From positions 62,001-126,000 of the forward strand of contig JAUJMU010000008.1 of NCBI GenBank assembly GCA_030446715.1: a DNA stretch of 64,000 nucleotides. Direction: 5' to 3'. This document shows, in pieces, positions 45,327 through 54,428 of this stretch (positions are counted from its first letter, which is position 1; every line of letters starts with the position of its first letter). The notes below the pieces were generated by a model. The model had not been told where the DNA came from. It made no database searches and saw nothing but the letters and a program-made list of their open reading frames with translations. The translations under genes and the position numbers were made by a program. The stretch is from Cytophagales bacterium (GTDB taxonomy: Bacteria > Bacteroidota > Bacteroidia > Cytophagales > 172606-1).

Positions 45327-45392
45327 TTTACCTGAAGAAGCGAATGGACTGCTACTCCGGATTGATTGGCTGAAGAAAAACAATGTTTCATA

Positions 45393-47162
45393 ATGAAAGA
45401 GAAAATAGTGATGAAATTGCTAAGACTGCCCTTATTGTTCTTAACCCTGTTTCTCGTATTGGCAGGGATGGTTATGAAGCCGGCTCAGCCCAATATCCTG
45501 CTTATTCTTACGGATGATCAGGGCTGGGGCGATTTCAGCGGTAACGGCAACCCCATTCTCAAGACGCCCCATATTGACCGGCTAGCCAGGGAAGGGGTTC
45601 GTTTCGATAAGTTTTACGTGTCTCCCGTCTGTTCGCCAACCCGGGCCAGTTTGCTTACCGGGCGCTACCACATCCGCACCGGAACCTCGGGGGTAAGTCA
45701 AGGCAAGGAAACCATGCGGGCTACCGAAGTTACCCTGGCCGAAGCCTTGCAGCAAGCGGGCTACCGTACGGGTGCTTTTGGTAAATGGCACAATGGCGAA
45801 CATTATCCAGAAGATCCCAATGGTCAGGGGTTTGACCATTTCTTTGGGTTTTTAGGCGGGTATTTTAATTTTTATTTTGATCCCGAACTAAACCGGAATG
45901 GGGAGCAGGTTAAAACGAAGGGATATATTACCGATATCCTCACGGACTCGGCCATGTCATTTATGAAAGAAAGCCGGCAACAGCCTTTCTTTTGTTATTT
46001 GCCGTACAATGCCCCCCATTCGCCTTTTCAGGTGCCCGATAAGTATTTCAAAAATTATCAGCATAAGGGCCTCGATACGAAAGACGCCAGCATTTATGCC
46101 ATGTGCGAAAGCATAGATGACAACGTGGGCCGCCTGATGGCCTTCCTGGAAACGGAAAAGCTGGCCGCCAATACCATTGTTGTATTTATGACGGATAATG
46201 GGCCGGCTACTGCCCGCTATAACGGAAACCTGAAAGGGAAGAAGTCTTCCATGGATGAGGGCGGAACCCGGGTGCCGCTATATATCCGGTGGCCCGGGAA
46301 GCTTAAGGCCGGTCTGCAGGTGTCGCGGCTAAGCGCCCATATTGATGTTTTTCCTACTTTATTAGAATTGTGCGGCCTGTCTTTGCCCAAAGGGCCTGCC
46401 CTGGATGGTAAGAGCCTAGTGCCGCTGCTGGAAAACGCGCAAGCAGCCTGGCCTGACCGCATGTTGTTTACCAACGTGGGTAATGAAGTGCCCAGCGCCG
46501 TTCGTACCGAAACCCACCGGCTGGTGCGCGGAAAAGAGGGGCAAGTGGCGCTTTACGATATTTCAAAAGACCCTTTCCAGCAGCAAGACATCGCCAAACA
46601 AAACCCGGCTTTGGTGCAGCAACTAACGGCTGCCTATACAAAATGGTACCAGGAGGCAGCAAAAGGCACCAAAAAAAGCGCACCCATTGCGGTAGGCTAT
46701 GATCAGGCAACAACGGTCATACTACCGGCTACGGAGGCACGTTTTACCGGCAAAATTCATTATAAAGGCAAAAAAGGTTATTCGCACGACTGGCTTACCG
46801 GCTGGCAGTCAGTTGAGGATACTATTTCCTGGAAAATAAAAGCCGTCAAGCCCGGCCGGTACCAGGTAAGCATGCGGTATACTTCCTGCCCGGCACAAAA
46901 TATTGGTACCAGCATTCAGGTACAAGTGTTGGATAAAGCTATTACCACTACCATCAGCCAGCCTTTTGACCCGGAAGCCTATCAGATTCCCAACCGGGTG
47001 CCACCTACCGCCGGAGTGGAAGAAAAACCTTTTACCACGGTTGACTTTCAGGAAACCATTTTCATACCGGCCGGAGCGCATACGCTGCTTTTACAGGCAA
47101 GCAAGATCCCGGGTTCGGAAGTGGCAGACATGAAAAGCATAGAGCTGACCAAAGTGGAGTAA
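45393..47162 (+). CDS. Secreted sulfatase with extra C-terminal sandwich domain
   Basis: From ATG 45393 the product is about 589 residues; ATG 45411 is an alternative, and both keep the signal helix (LPLLFLTLFLVLAGM). The sulfatase core shows NILLILTDDQGWGDFSG, the formylglycine motif CSPTRASLLTGR (Cys near 80), GKWHNGEHYPED, MTDNGP and SSMDEGGTRVPLYIRWPG. About 140 further residues form a C-terminal sandwich (WKIKAVKPGRYQVSMRYTSC, IFIPAGAHTLLLQASKIPGS), as in sulfatases that have an added binding module. It removes sulfate from the PUL 1 glycan. Last gene of the PUL 1 operon, convergent with the PL8 lyase gene. Confidence 0.9.
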   Translation: MKEKIVMKLLRLPLLFLTLFLVLAGMVMKPAQPNILLILTDDQGWGDFSGNGNPILKTPHIDRLAREGVRFDKFYVSPVCSPTRASLLTGRYHIRTGTSGVSQGKETMRATEVTLAEALQQAGYRTGAFGKWHNGEHYPEDPNGQGFDHFFGFLGGYFNFYFDPELNRNGEQVKTKGYITDILTDSAMSFMKESRQQPFFCYLPYNAPHSPFQVPDKYFKNYQHKGLDTKDASIYAMCESIDDNVGRLMAFLETEKLAANTIVVFMTDNGPATARYNGNLKGKKSSMDEGGTRVPLYIRWPGKLKAGLQVSRLSAHIDVFPTLLELCGLSLPKGPALDGKSLVPLLENAQAAWPDRMLFTNVGNEVPSAVRTETHRLVRGKEGQVALYDISKDPFQQQDIAKQNPALVQQLTAAYTKWYQEAAKGTKKSAPIAVGYDQATTVILPATEARFTGKIHYKGKKGYSHDWLTGWQSVEDTISWKIKAVKPGRYQVSMRYTSCPAQNIGTSIQVQVLDKAITTTISQPFDPEAYQIPNRVPPTAGVEEKPFTTVDFQETIFIPAGAHTLLLQASKIPGSEVADMKSIELTKVE

Positions 47163-47310
47163 GTGGCTGGGCGAAAGTTATTCGGTATTTATTGCCAAAG
47201 GAAGCGAGTAGATTTTTCAAGGCATTATCAAGGTTGGCTTTGGAAAGAAAGTCTTTAGGCTCGATCCAGTGATACTTAAGGTGGAGCGTACTTAATTTGT
47301 ACTTATTCAC
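47163..47310 (-). pseudogene. Possible transposase C-terminal remnant
   Basis: The minus frame from about 47310 reads KYKLSTLHLKYHWIEPKDFL, SKANLDNALKNLLASFGNKY and RITFA, a pattern like the C-terminal tails of IS630-type transposases (ELNxIExLWxxLKYxWI). It has no start and runs into the 3' end of the sulfatase gene on the other strand. The wording is imperfect and the fragment short, so the call is uncertain; another helical protein tail is possible. Confidence 0.4.
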
Positions 47311-47383
47311 CCCAATGCCCAGCTAAATTTTTGATCCATTCAAAAGCTAATCAATGAGGGGTTACCGGTTTGCTATTGGTTGA

Positions 47384-50116
47384 TTATTTCTGAATGATTA
47401 CTTTCCTGCTAATTGTGCCTTCGGGCAAGGTAATGTGAATGACATACAGGCCGCTGCTCCAATCGGAAGCATTTACTTTCAGGTGATTAATGCCTTTAGT
47501 TACGGGTACAACAGTTATTTGTTTTACCACATCCCCTTGACTATCAACGATTCTTAGCTTGGCGGGTTGAATGGAAGTGGCCGGAAACGTGAGGGTAAAC
47601 TCTCCTTTGACCGGGTTGGGCGATATAGTTACCGCATTGTCTGCTTCACCGGAAAGGGAGTCATCAAGGCTTTGACGGACCGGCGAAGTCAGACTAAATT
47701 TAGCCCGGTACGTTTTCCCGCCCGAGGCATTCACATTAACGGATAGCTTAATGGTAGGACTTAACTGAAGAACAGTAATCCGGGCATTTTTAGAGATTGT
47801 ACTATAAGCCTGCTTGTTTACTTCTATTTCGATGGTTCCGGTATTTTGTTGGGTGGGGTCGGCCACGGCAATTTCAATGTCTTCGCTATTCTCATCTACC
47901 ATCATGGAAGCACGTTTGTTACACGTAATAAAGGCCGGGTAGTTGGTTCCAACATCCACCGTTGCTACTGCATCCTGCCAGAAATTAGCCGCGATCAGGT
48001 TAAGTGTATTCTCCTTGACGGCTTGTACCTCACTGGTATTTTTTAGAATACTTACGTGCGGGGCTGCCGCGTAACTGCTCACCTGGCTGCTGGATTTGCC
48101 CGGCAAGAGTACATAGCCGTAAGTCTGATTGGTTGGTGTAATGCCGTGGTCCAGCCATAACGTCAGATAATTTCTGGTATAACTCGTCGCGTCAACGCCA
48201 CTGTTTTGATTAATGTCCAACCATTTGCCCGTGCGGGCTTCCCGTACCGCTTTTACGGTAGTTGCCACCGGAAAGAAGTATCCAATGTCGGCGCCGGCTA
48301 CGGTACCCGCAAGATGTGCCCATTTTACCTCGGTCATGGTTTCTGACCATCCTATGCTTGTGGATTTTGCCGTGCCGTTCACAGTCAAGGTATTATTGCC
48401 GCTGCTGTTAATTTTGCGGTTCTCTACTACTGTTTCTACTACTTTAGCGTCAACGGTGGAAATACCGGCCCCTAAAGCTACTACCTCATCGTCAAACATA
48501 AACCAGGATTTCCGGGCATACAGATTGCCCACGTGCAGCCGCATACCGGTTACGCCATAAATGCCGCCGATAGCTACTCCCCCAACCCAGGGATCATCGC
48601 TGGTACGGCCAGGACTCGCGGTAGTGGATTGCAGGACGGTGGTACCCGGCAGACGGTACGCATCTACTGTCGGCCAGTAATTGTCACTGAACTGCCCCAA
48701 GTCATTGTTGTACAGGTAAGTCATGCCATCGCCGGTGTGCCATCCGCGGGTATTTTCATTGTTAATACTTTCGTAATTATAAATCCGGCTTGAATGCAGG
48801 CTCAGCCCCAGGCCGAATCCCGGACGCAAATGCACTACCCGGTCCATGGCGTAAAATCGCTTGTGTTTTACCAATTCTCCCCTGGGAGTAATACTGGCGT
48901 CGGCCATAATGGCTTTGTACCGGACCAACTTATAGATGGTGCTTGGAGTATACGTACGGAAATTATCTGCTTGCACCCAGTACTTAACCATTCGTTTCAG
49001 GGCTAACGCCGGGTTTGCAGGATAGCCCGAGCCAATACTGGTAGTGGGAGCGGATTGTGATAAAAAGACAACTGCATCAATAACATTATGCCCCTTTTTG
49101 TGTTCTTCAGCCCCGGACCGGGCAATTTCTCGCCCCTCCAGCATTGCCATCAGGCCACCTTTGTACAAAACGGATTCAAATGAATCAAACACCCATTTGT
49201 ACACATTATTATTCGTTACCTGCCAGGGCGATCCTTTTAATACTTCCATTATTTCCGGAAGCGTACTGATCATGGTGGTACCATACCCGCCGGTATAGGC
49301 ATACTTTCCGTGCTGCACAAAAGAGCCGTCCGCATAAAATCCGTCTCCGGAAGTTACGTAGTCAAATACAGGACTAAGGGCCGTTTGGGCACTTTCTACC
49401 TTGCACTGACTTTTGCCTACTACCCCCCGCAGCAGCACTACTTTGCACTTCCAAACCCGGTTGGCTCCCGTGGAAGTTCCTGCATTATAACTGTATCTGG
49501 TTGGATCAGGGCTAGACCGGTCAATAGCTTTTACGTAGTTGTTAATCTGGGTTGCCGTAAGGTCACCGTACATCAGCACCATCAGATCGTTGAGGGAAAA
49601 CGGAATAGATAACTCCCATTCGTACCAGTTACCCGTGTAGGGCCTGGTCTCGTTGTACCAATTGGCGTACAGCCAGTCCATGGCCTGTACAATGTCGGTC
49701 TTTAACGTTGCATTTCCCTCTAGAGAGGAACCAGTAGTAGCATAAGCTACCGCCATTTCCCGTAATCGGTTGTAGGTTTCATTTACATTCGACCCGCTGT
49801 TTTTATCGGTATACCCACTCCACAAATAGGCCCTCTCGCTGCTTTTATCCATACTGTTCCACAGCGAGTTAGCCCGGTTTTCAATAAAATCAATTTTAGC
49901 TGCTATATCGGGGTCACCAATGTTAATAGATGCGCCTCCGGTTAAAAGCGTGTAGTGCTTCTCCCGCATCAGATCATAGTCATCCGCTAATACTGCTGGT
50001 ACAGGTATGACCCAGGCCAATAGTAAAAAAGCAAGCCGGTAGAAACTGCTGCCGGCCCTTTCATTTTTCAAAGCAAGACCATTAGCGATAGATGCGGAGA
50101 GTAAATAGTTTTTCAT
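47384..50116 (-). CDS. PL8-family polysaccharide lyase with T9SS sorting domain
   Basis: From ATG 50116 (MKNYLLSASIANG) the product is about 910 residues. After the signal (FLLLAWVIPVPAVLAD) comes an alpha/alpha toroid (LREMAVAYATTGSSLEGNAT, WYEWELSIPFSLNDLMVLMY) and the PL8 catalytic region GDGFYADGSFVQHGKYAYTG with the His and Tyr, then NNENTRGWHTGDGMTYLYNN with the Asn/Arg/Glu set. A large beta-sandwich part follows, and the C-terminus is a T9SS type A domain (VTISPNPVKGEFTLTFPATS to SRKVIIQK). The family includes hyaluronate, chondroitin AC and xanthan lyases, which cut next to uronic acid by beta-elimination. It is secreted by T9SS. Base composition looks lower in GC than its neighbours. 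Operator site 3 faces it across 690 bases that hold nested mobile elements. Confidence 0.9.
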   Translation of the reverse strand: MKNYLLSASIANGLALKNERAGSSFYRLAFLLLAWVIPVPAVLADDYDLMREKHYTLLTGGASINIGDPDIAAKIDFIENRANSLWNSMDKSSERAYLWSGYTDKNSGSNVNETYNRLREMAVAYATTGSSLEGNATLKTDIVQAMDWLYANWYNETRPYTGNWYEWELSIPFSLNDLMVLMYGDLTATQINNYVKAIDRSSPDPTRYSYNAGTSTGANRVWKCKVVLLRGVVGKSQCKVESAQTALSPVFDYVTSGDGFYADGSFVQHGKYAYTGGYGTTMISTLPEIMEVLKGSPWQVTNNNVYKWVFDSFESVLYKGGLMAMLEGREIARSGAEEHKKGHNVIDAVVFLSQSAPTTSIGSGYPANPALALKRMVKYWVQADNFRTYTPSTIYKLVRYKAIMADASITPRGELVKHKRFYAMDRVVHLRPGFGLGLSLHSSRIYNYESINNENTRGWHTGDGMTYLYNNDLGQFSDNYWPTVDAYRLPGTTVLQSTTASPGRTSDDPWVGGVAIGGIYGVTGMRLHVGNLYARKSWFMFDDEVVALGAGISTVDAKVVETVVENRKINSSGNNTLTVNGTAKSTSIGWSETMTEVKWAHLAGTVAGADIGYFFPVATTVKAVREARTGKWLDINQNSGVDATSYTRNYLTLWLDHGITPTNQTYGYVLLPGKSSSQVSSYAAAPHVSILKNTSEVQAVKENTLNLIAANFWQDAVATVDVGTNYPAFITCNKRASMMVDENSEDIEIAVADPTQQNTGTIEIEVNKQAYSTISKNARITVLQLSPTIKLSVNVNASGGKTYRAKFSLTSPVRQSLDDSLSGEADNAVTISPNPVKGEFTLTFPATSIQPAKLRIVDSQGDVVKQITVVPVTKGINHLKVNASDWSSGLYVIHITLPEGTISRKVIIQK

Positions 50117-50206
50117 GGAGCAGAAGAGTTGAAGCTGATCAGGGTAAGGGTACACGACAGCATATTGGTAAACGTAGGTGTATATTAGGAGTTACGCACA
50201 TTAGGA

Positions 50207-50684
50207 GGTTCCTGGAGACTTATAGGGAATTACCGGTTGCAGGACCTCACCCCCAACCCCTCTCCTCGGGAGAGTGTATTTGTAACATATTAACAGACAG
50301 GTACTTATGAAGTGTGTCCGGTTCTTGGAGACATTTAGGGAAAAGTCTTTAAGAAGCCTCATCCCCCGGCCCGTTAGCTTCGCTGATCCCTTCGGGATTC
50401 TTCCTGGGAGAAGGGGGGCAGAAGCGTCGCAGTCAAGTCCCTCTCCCTGACTCCTGAGCACGGGAGTGCGAAAGGAGCGGACGTCAGTCCCGGGATTTAG
50501 GGTGAGGCTTCAATGGAATCTTTCCCTAAATGTCTCCAGGAACCATGTGTCCTAATCGTAGCTCCTGGGGAGAGGGACTTTAAAAACAGGGTTTTTCCAA
50601 GCGGTTTTTTCTCCCCTCGCCTCGGGAGAGGGGGCCGGGGGGTGAGGTTTTATACCAGCCTTTCCCTACCTGTCTCCAAGAACC
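50207..50684. mobile_element. Palindromic MITE-like element, outer copy (interrupted)
   Basis: The left end begins GGTTCCTGGAGAC at 50207 and the right end is its near reverse complement, ending CTCCAAGAACC at 50684. Inner C-rich arms (CCTCACCCCC at about 50246; GGGGGGTGAGG at about 50637) also pair. A second copy (50320-50544) is inserted inside it. No clear target duplication for the outer copy was found. The element lies between the PL8 start and operator site 3. Confidence 0.65.
50320..50544. mobile_element. Palindromic MITE-like element, inner copy with target duplication
   Basis: The 24-base ends 50320-50343 and 50521-50544 are reverse complements with one mismatch (GGTTCYTGGAGACATTTAGG and on). 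Flanks GTGTGTCC (50312-50319) and ATGTGTCC (50545-50552) look like an 8-base target duplication with one mismatch. The inside is G/C-rich, forms several small stems and has no gene. Copies also occur at 19357-19472 and around it as the outer element. Confidence 0.7.
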
Positions 50685-50805
50685 ATCCCCGTAAGGCAAA
50701 GTATTGCCAGTCTTCCACTACTAAGATCCTCATGCAGGATGACCACGCGGGGGTTGGCAATAAAGCTTTTCCCGGCAGGGTAGCAGGCTCTTACTTCTGA
50801 AATAC

Positions 50806-50819
50806 AATTGTATACAAAT
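50806..50819. promoter_or_regulatory. GntR operator site 3 (facing the PL8 gene)
   Basis: Core TTGTATACAA at 50808-50817 in the 16-base context CAATTGTATACAAATA, identical to site 1, with further similarity to the right (GTAATT, AATACA, TTTTTATTTT). By analogy with site 1 it should control a minus-strand promoter, that of the PL8 gene. Confidence 0.7.
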
Positions 50820-51030
50820 ACTACGTAATTCTTAATACATCTTTTGTTTTTATTTTGAATTGTTACCCCACTACCAGTGCTACGGGTAAAAAAGCAATGG
50901 GGACTGGGCAGTGCGCACTGGAAGTTGCCTATCCTTATTTCGGTACGCAATCATCCGGTTGGCAAGTAAAAAAAGGAGAAAGTTTAAAAAATCCACAATT
51001 ATTTACCATATTGCCTTGACTTACATCCAA

Positions 51031-51046
51031 TAATTGTATACAATTA
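51031..51046. promoter_or_regulatory. GntR operator site 4 (facing PUL 2)
   Basis: Perfect 16-base palindrome TAATTGTATACAATTA. The context AATAATTGTATACAATT matches site 2 exactly over 17 bases, and ATTGCC lies about 20 bases upstream in both. It should control the plus-strand SusC operon. Confidence 0.75.
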
Positions 51047-51293
51047 CTTAATTATTGTGTATTGTTAAATGTGGATTAATATGTATTTTAAGGGAATAGA
51101 CTGCTGAGGGAAGCAGGATCAGCCGTTCCCTTTTTATGCAGTGGATGGTCTGTTACTAAGTAGTTCCCCGGATTTATTTAGACGGGAAGTGGATGGGGCT
51201 GCCGGTCAGGATTTATAACCATGTAAATAATAAATATAATTATTGTGCCCGGTTCTCAGAAAGTACTCATTCTCCTTTTCAACCACTACCCCC

Positions 51294-54200
51294 ATGAAGG
51301 CACTTTTCCTTTCGCATGCTCTTTACAAAGCACTGACCTTAATTGCAGTGATGGGACTATCAACCAGTGTGCTAGCCCAGGTGCCCGTCTCGGGGAAGGT
51401 AACCGCCCAGGAAAGCGGCAGCGGACTGCCGGGAGTGAACGTGCTGCTGAAAGGAACTACTTTGGGCACTACCACTAACGCGGATGGGCAGTACACGCTC
51501 AGCATTCCCGGTGGCGGAGGGACCCTGGTATTCTCCTTTATCAGCTACGTCACCGAAGAGGTGCCCGTTAACAACCGCAGCGTGATTGACATCAGTCTCG
51601 TTCCGGATATCAAAGCCCTGAACGAAGTAGTCGTGGTGGGTTACGGTACGCAGAAGCGCGGCGACGTAACCGGCTCGGTGGCCTCCGTATCCGCCGAGAA
51701 AATCAGGAATATCCCGGCAGCGGGCCTGGACCAGAAGCTGGCCGGCCAGTTGGCCGGGGTACAGGTTTCGCAGACGAACGGCGCGCCGGGAGCCGGCGTG
51801 ACGGTCCGGGTGAGGGGAACGGGCTCCATTGGCGCCGGCAACGAACCGCTCTACGTCATTGACGGCTTCCCGATAGAGCAAAGTTATGATCATGACTTCA
51901 ATCCTCTTAATACCATCAACCCCGGTGACATCGAATCCATCGAAGTGTTGAAGGACGCCTCCGCAACGGCCATTTACGGGTCCCGGGGCGCCAATGGGGT
52001 AGTATTGATCACCACCAAAACCGGAAAGGCGGGCGCCGCAAAAATAGAACTGGACGTTTATACCGGTTTGCAGGAAGTAATCAACAAAATTGACCTGATG
52101 AATGCCCGCGAATACGCCGAAATGTCGGTAGAAGCCCGCAACCGGGCGCACGTGCAAGGGGGTGGCTCCGCCACCGACCCCAACGAAGTACGGGACGTCG
52201 GCAACCGGATTCCGCCGGCCTTTCAGGACCTGTCCGGCATCGGCGAGGGGACCGACTGGCAGGATGCCATATTCCGGGTGGCGCCCACCCAAAATTACAT
52301 GCTCACGGCTTCGGGGGGAACCGAAAAACCCGGTACCTGATCTCGGGCAGCTATTTCAACCAGGAGGGCATTGTAATGGCAACGGGTTTTGACCGGTTTA
52401 CGGCAAGGGTAAACCTGGATGCGGACCTGACCCGAAAGCTGCGCGCGGGAATTAACCTGACGCCCAGTCTGACCCGGGGCAACGGCATTAACACCGAGGG
52501 AGCTACGCAGAACGACGGGATCATCAACCTGACCCTGAATATGTTCCCCAACTTGCCGGTCCAGTACGAAGACGGCACTTATTCCAACGGGCAGAACACG
52601 GACTTTGGGGTTAACCTCGAAAATCCGGTCTGGATACTGAAAAATTACCACGAGAAACGCCGGCAGTTGCGGTTGCTGGGAACGGTGTTCGCCGAGTACG
52701 CCATCCTTGAAGGTCTCAGCGTAAGATCCAGTTTTGGCGTTGACCTGGGCAACCGAAGCACCCACATCTTCCGGCCGAACGTGCTGGGCGCCGGCGCGCA
52801 ACTGAGGGGCTCTGCCCCCGCCCGGGGTTCCCTTGCCGGTATCCAAAGCTACAACTGGTTGAACGAAAATACCTTAACGTACACCCGGACGTTCAACAAC
52901 GCGCACAGCATCACCGCGCTGGCGGGTTTTACGGCGCAGCGCCAGTACAATGAGGAGCACCTGATGAATGCCCAGAACTTTCCGAATAATTTTGTGCCGA
53001 CCCTGGGCGCCGGGCAGATCAACGGCGGCGACCACGCCATCACCGAATGGACCCTCTTGTCTTACTTAGCCCGGGTCAATTATGCCTTCAAAAGCAAATA
53101 TTTGTTCACCGGCACCATCCGGCGGGATGGCTCTTCCCGGTTCGGGCCGGGTGTGCGGTGGGGGGCTTTTCCTTCCGTTTCGGCGGGGTGGCGCCTCTCG
53201 GAAGAAGCCTTTATGCGGGGCCTCTCACCGGTGGTGAACGACCTGAAACTCCGGGGAAGTTACGGGCTGACGGGCAATAACCGGATTCCCGTGTACGGCC
53301 ACCTGGGCTTGCTCCAGGCGAGCAATTACGTGCGGGGTACGGCCATCACGCCCGGTCTGGCACCGGCTACATTGACCAACCGGAACCTGAGCTGGGAAAA
53401 AAACCGCCAGCTGGACATTGGCCTGGAAGCAGAACTTTTCAAAGGGAGAGTCGCCATTACGGGGGATTACTACCGCAAAATAACGTACGACTTGCTGCTC
53501 AACGTGCAATTGCCCTCCGCCTCCGGGTACGAAGTCCTGTTGCAGAACCTGGGCAAGATTAAGAACGAAGGGTGGGAATTTGTGCTGAACACGAAAAATC
53601 TGACCCGGGCTTTCCGGTGGAGTACCGACTTCAATATCTCTTTTAATACCAACAAAGTGCTTGCCCTGGGCCCGGAAGGAGACCCGATCCGGGCCAGCAG
53701 CGGCCAGCCCAACACGCACATTACCGCCATCGGGCACCCGGCGGGCAGCTATTTCGGATTTCAGCAGGAAGGCATTTTCCTCAATGAAGAAGAGCTTACC
53801 CGGTATCCGGTTGTTCCGGGCCGCAATGGGTCCCGGGCCGGTGATATCCGCTACAAAGACGTGAACGGAGACGGTGTGATTACCCCCGACGACCGGACGA
53901 TCATCGGGAATGCCCTGCCCGATTTTATTTACGGAATGACCCATACGTTTTCGTTCAAAAATTTTGACCTCAGCGTACTCCTGCAGGGCGTACAGGGAAT
54001 GGACGTGTTTAACCTGACCCTAACCGGCCTGGGACATCTGCAAAGCACCAGAAACAACCGGGGCGACTACGCAGACCGGTGGCGGTCTGCCGAACAGCCG
54101 GGCAAATACTTCCGGGCAAACCGGGCCCCTACCGGATTCAATACGGAAGTTTCTTCCCGGATGGTAGAAGACGGCTCTTACCTGAACATCCGGACCGTCA

Positions 54201-54418
54201 GCTTCGGTTACTCCCTGCCCGCAGCGGCCGCTAAAAAAATATTCCTTGGCCGCCTCCGGGTGTACGCCAATGTTCAGAATGCCTGGATTTTCACCAGGTA
54301 TCTGAATTACAACCCGGAAGCCAGCTTCGGACAGGATAATCCCCTGACGCCGGGCGTGGATTTAGGCGGTTACCCGCTCAACCGGATGTATACTTTAGGA
54401 ATTACCGTAGGCATTTAA
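51294..54418 (+). pseudogene. susC: SusC-family transporter of PUL 2, split by one frameshift
   Basis: ATG 51294 starts a SusC without STN: signal (LTLIAVMGLSTSVLAQ), carboxypeptidase-D-like domain (VSGKVTAQESGSGLPGVNVL), SusC box EVVVVGYGTQKRGDVTGSVA and plug (RVRGTGSIGAGNEPLYVIDG). The frame ends at TGA 52338 after GGTEKPGT, where the family reads GGTEKTRYLISGSYFNQEG. Restoring one A to the A-run at 52324-52328 joins this to the barrel, open to 54418 (ending YPLNRMYTLGITVGI). All the rest is conserved and the SusD next to it is intact. The break may be a sequencing error in a homopolymer, a recent mutation or a slippage switch. If real and fixed, PUL 2 import would be lost. Confidence 0.85.
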
Positions 54419-54428
54419 CGCGCTGGTC

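Larger units (their letters stand above)
50685..51293. promoter_or_regulatory. Divergent promoter region of PL8 gene and PUL 2
   Basis: No gene was recognised. The stretch is AT-rich, carries operator sites 3 and 4, and should hold the start sites for the minus-strand PL8 gene and the plus-strand SusC operon. The long distance from site 4 to the SusC start (248 bases) implies a long leader. No riboswitch was recognised. Confidence 0.6.

Noticed and set aside
50207-50684. CRISPR-like array from the repeated GGTTCYTGGAGAC boxes
   Set aside because: Copies face both directions with irregular spacing and form inverted pairs, which fits palindromic elements, not a CRISPR array; no cas genes are seen.
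50666-50950. 94-codon minus-strand frame next to operator site 3
   Set aside because: It spans the element end and the operator and shows no domain; site 3 is better explained as a promoter for the PL8 gene.
52324-52340. Programmed ribosomal frameshift in SusC
   Set aside because: No slippery heptamer with a downstream stem was seen, and the family is not known for recoding; a simple one-base loss explains the break.
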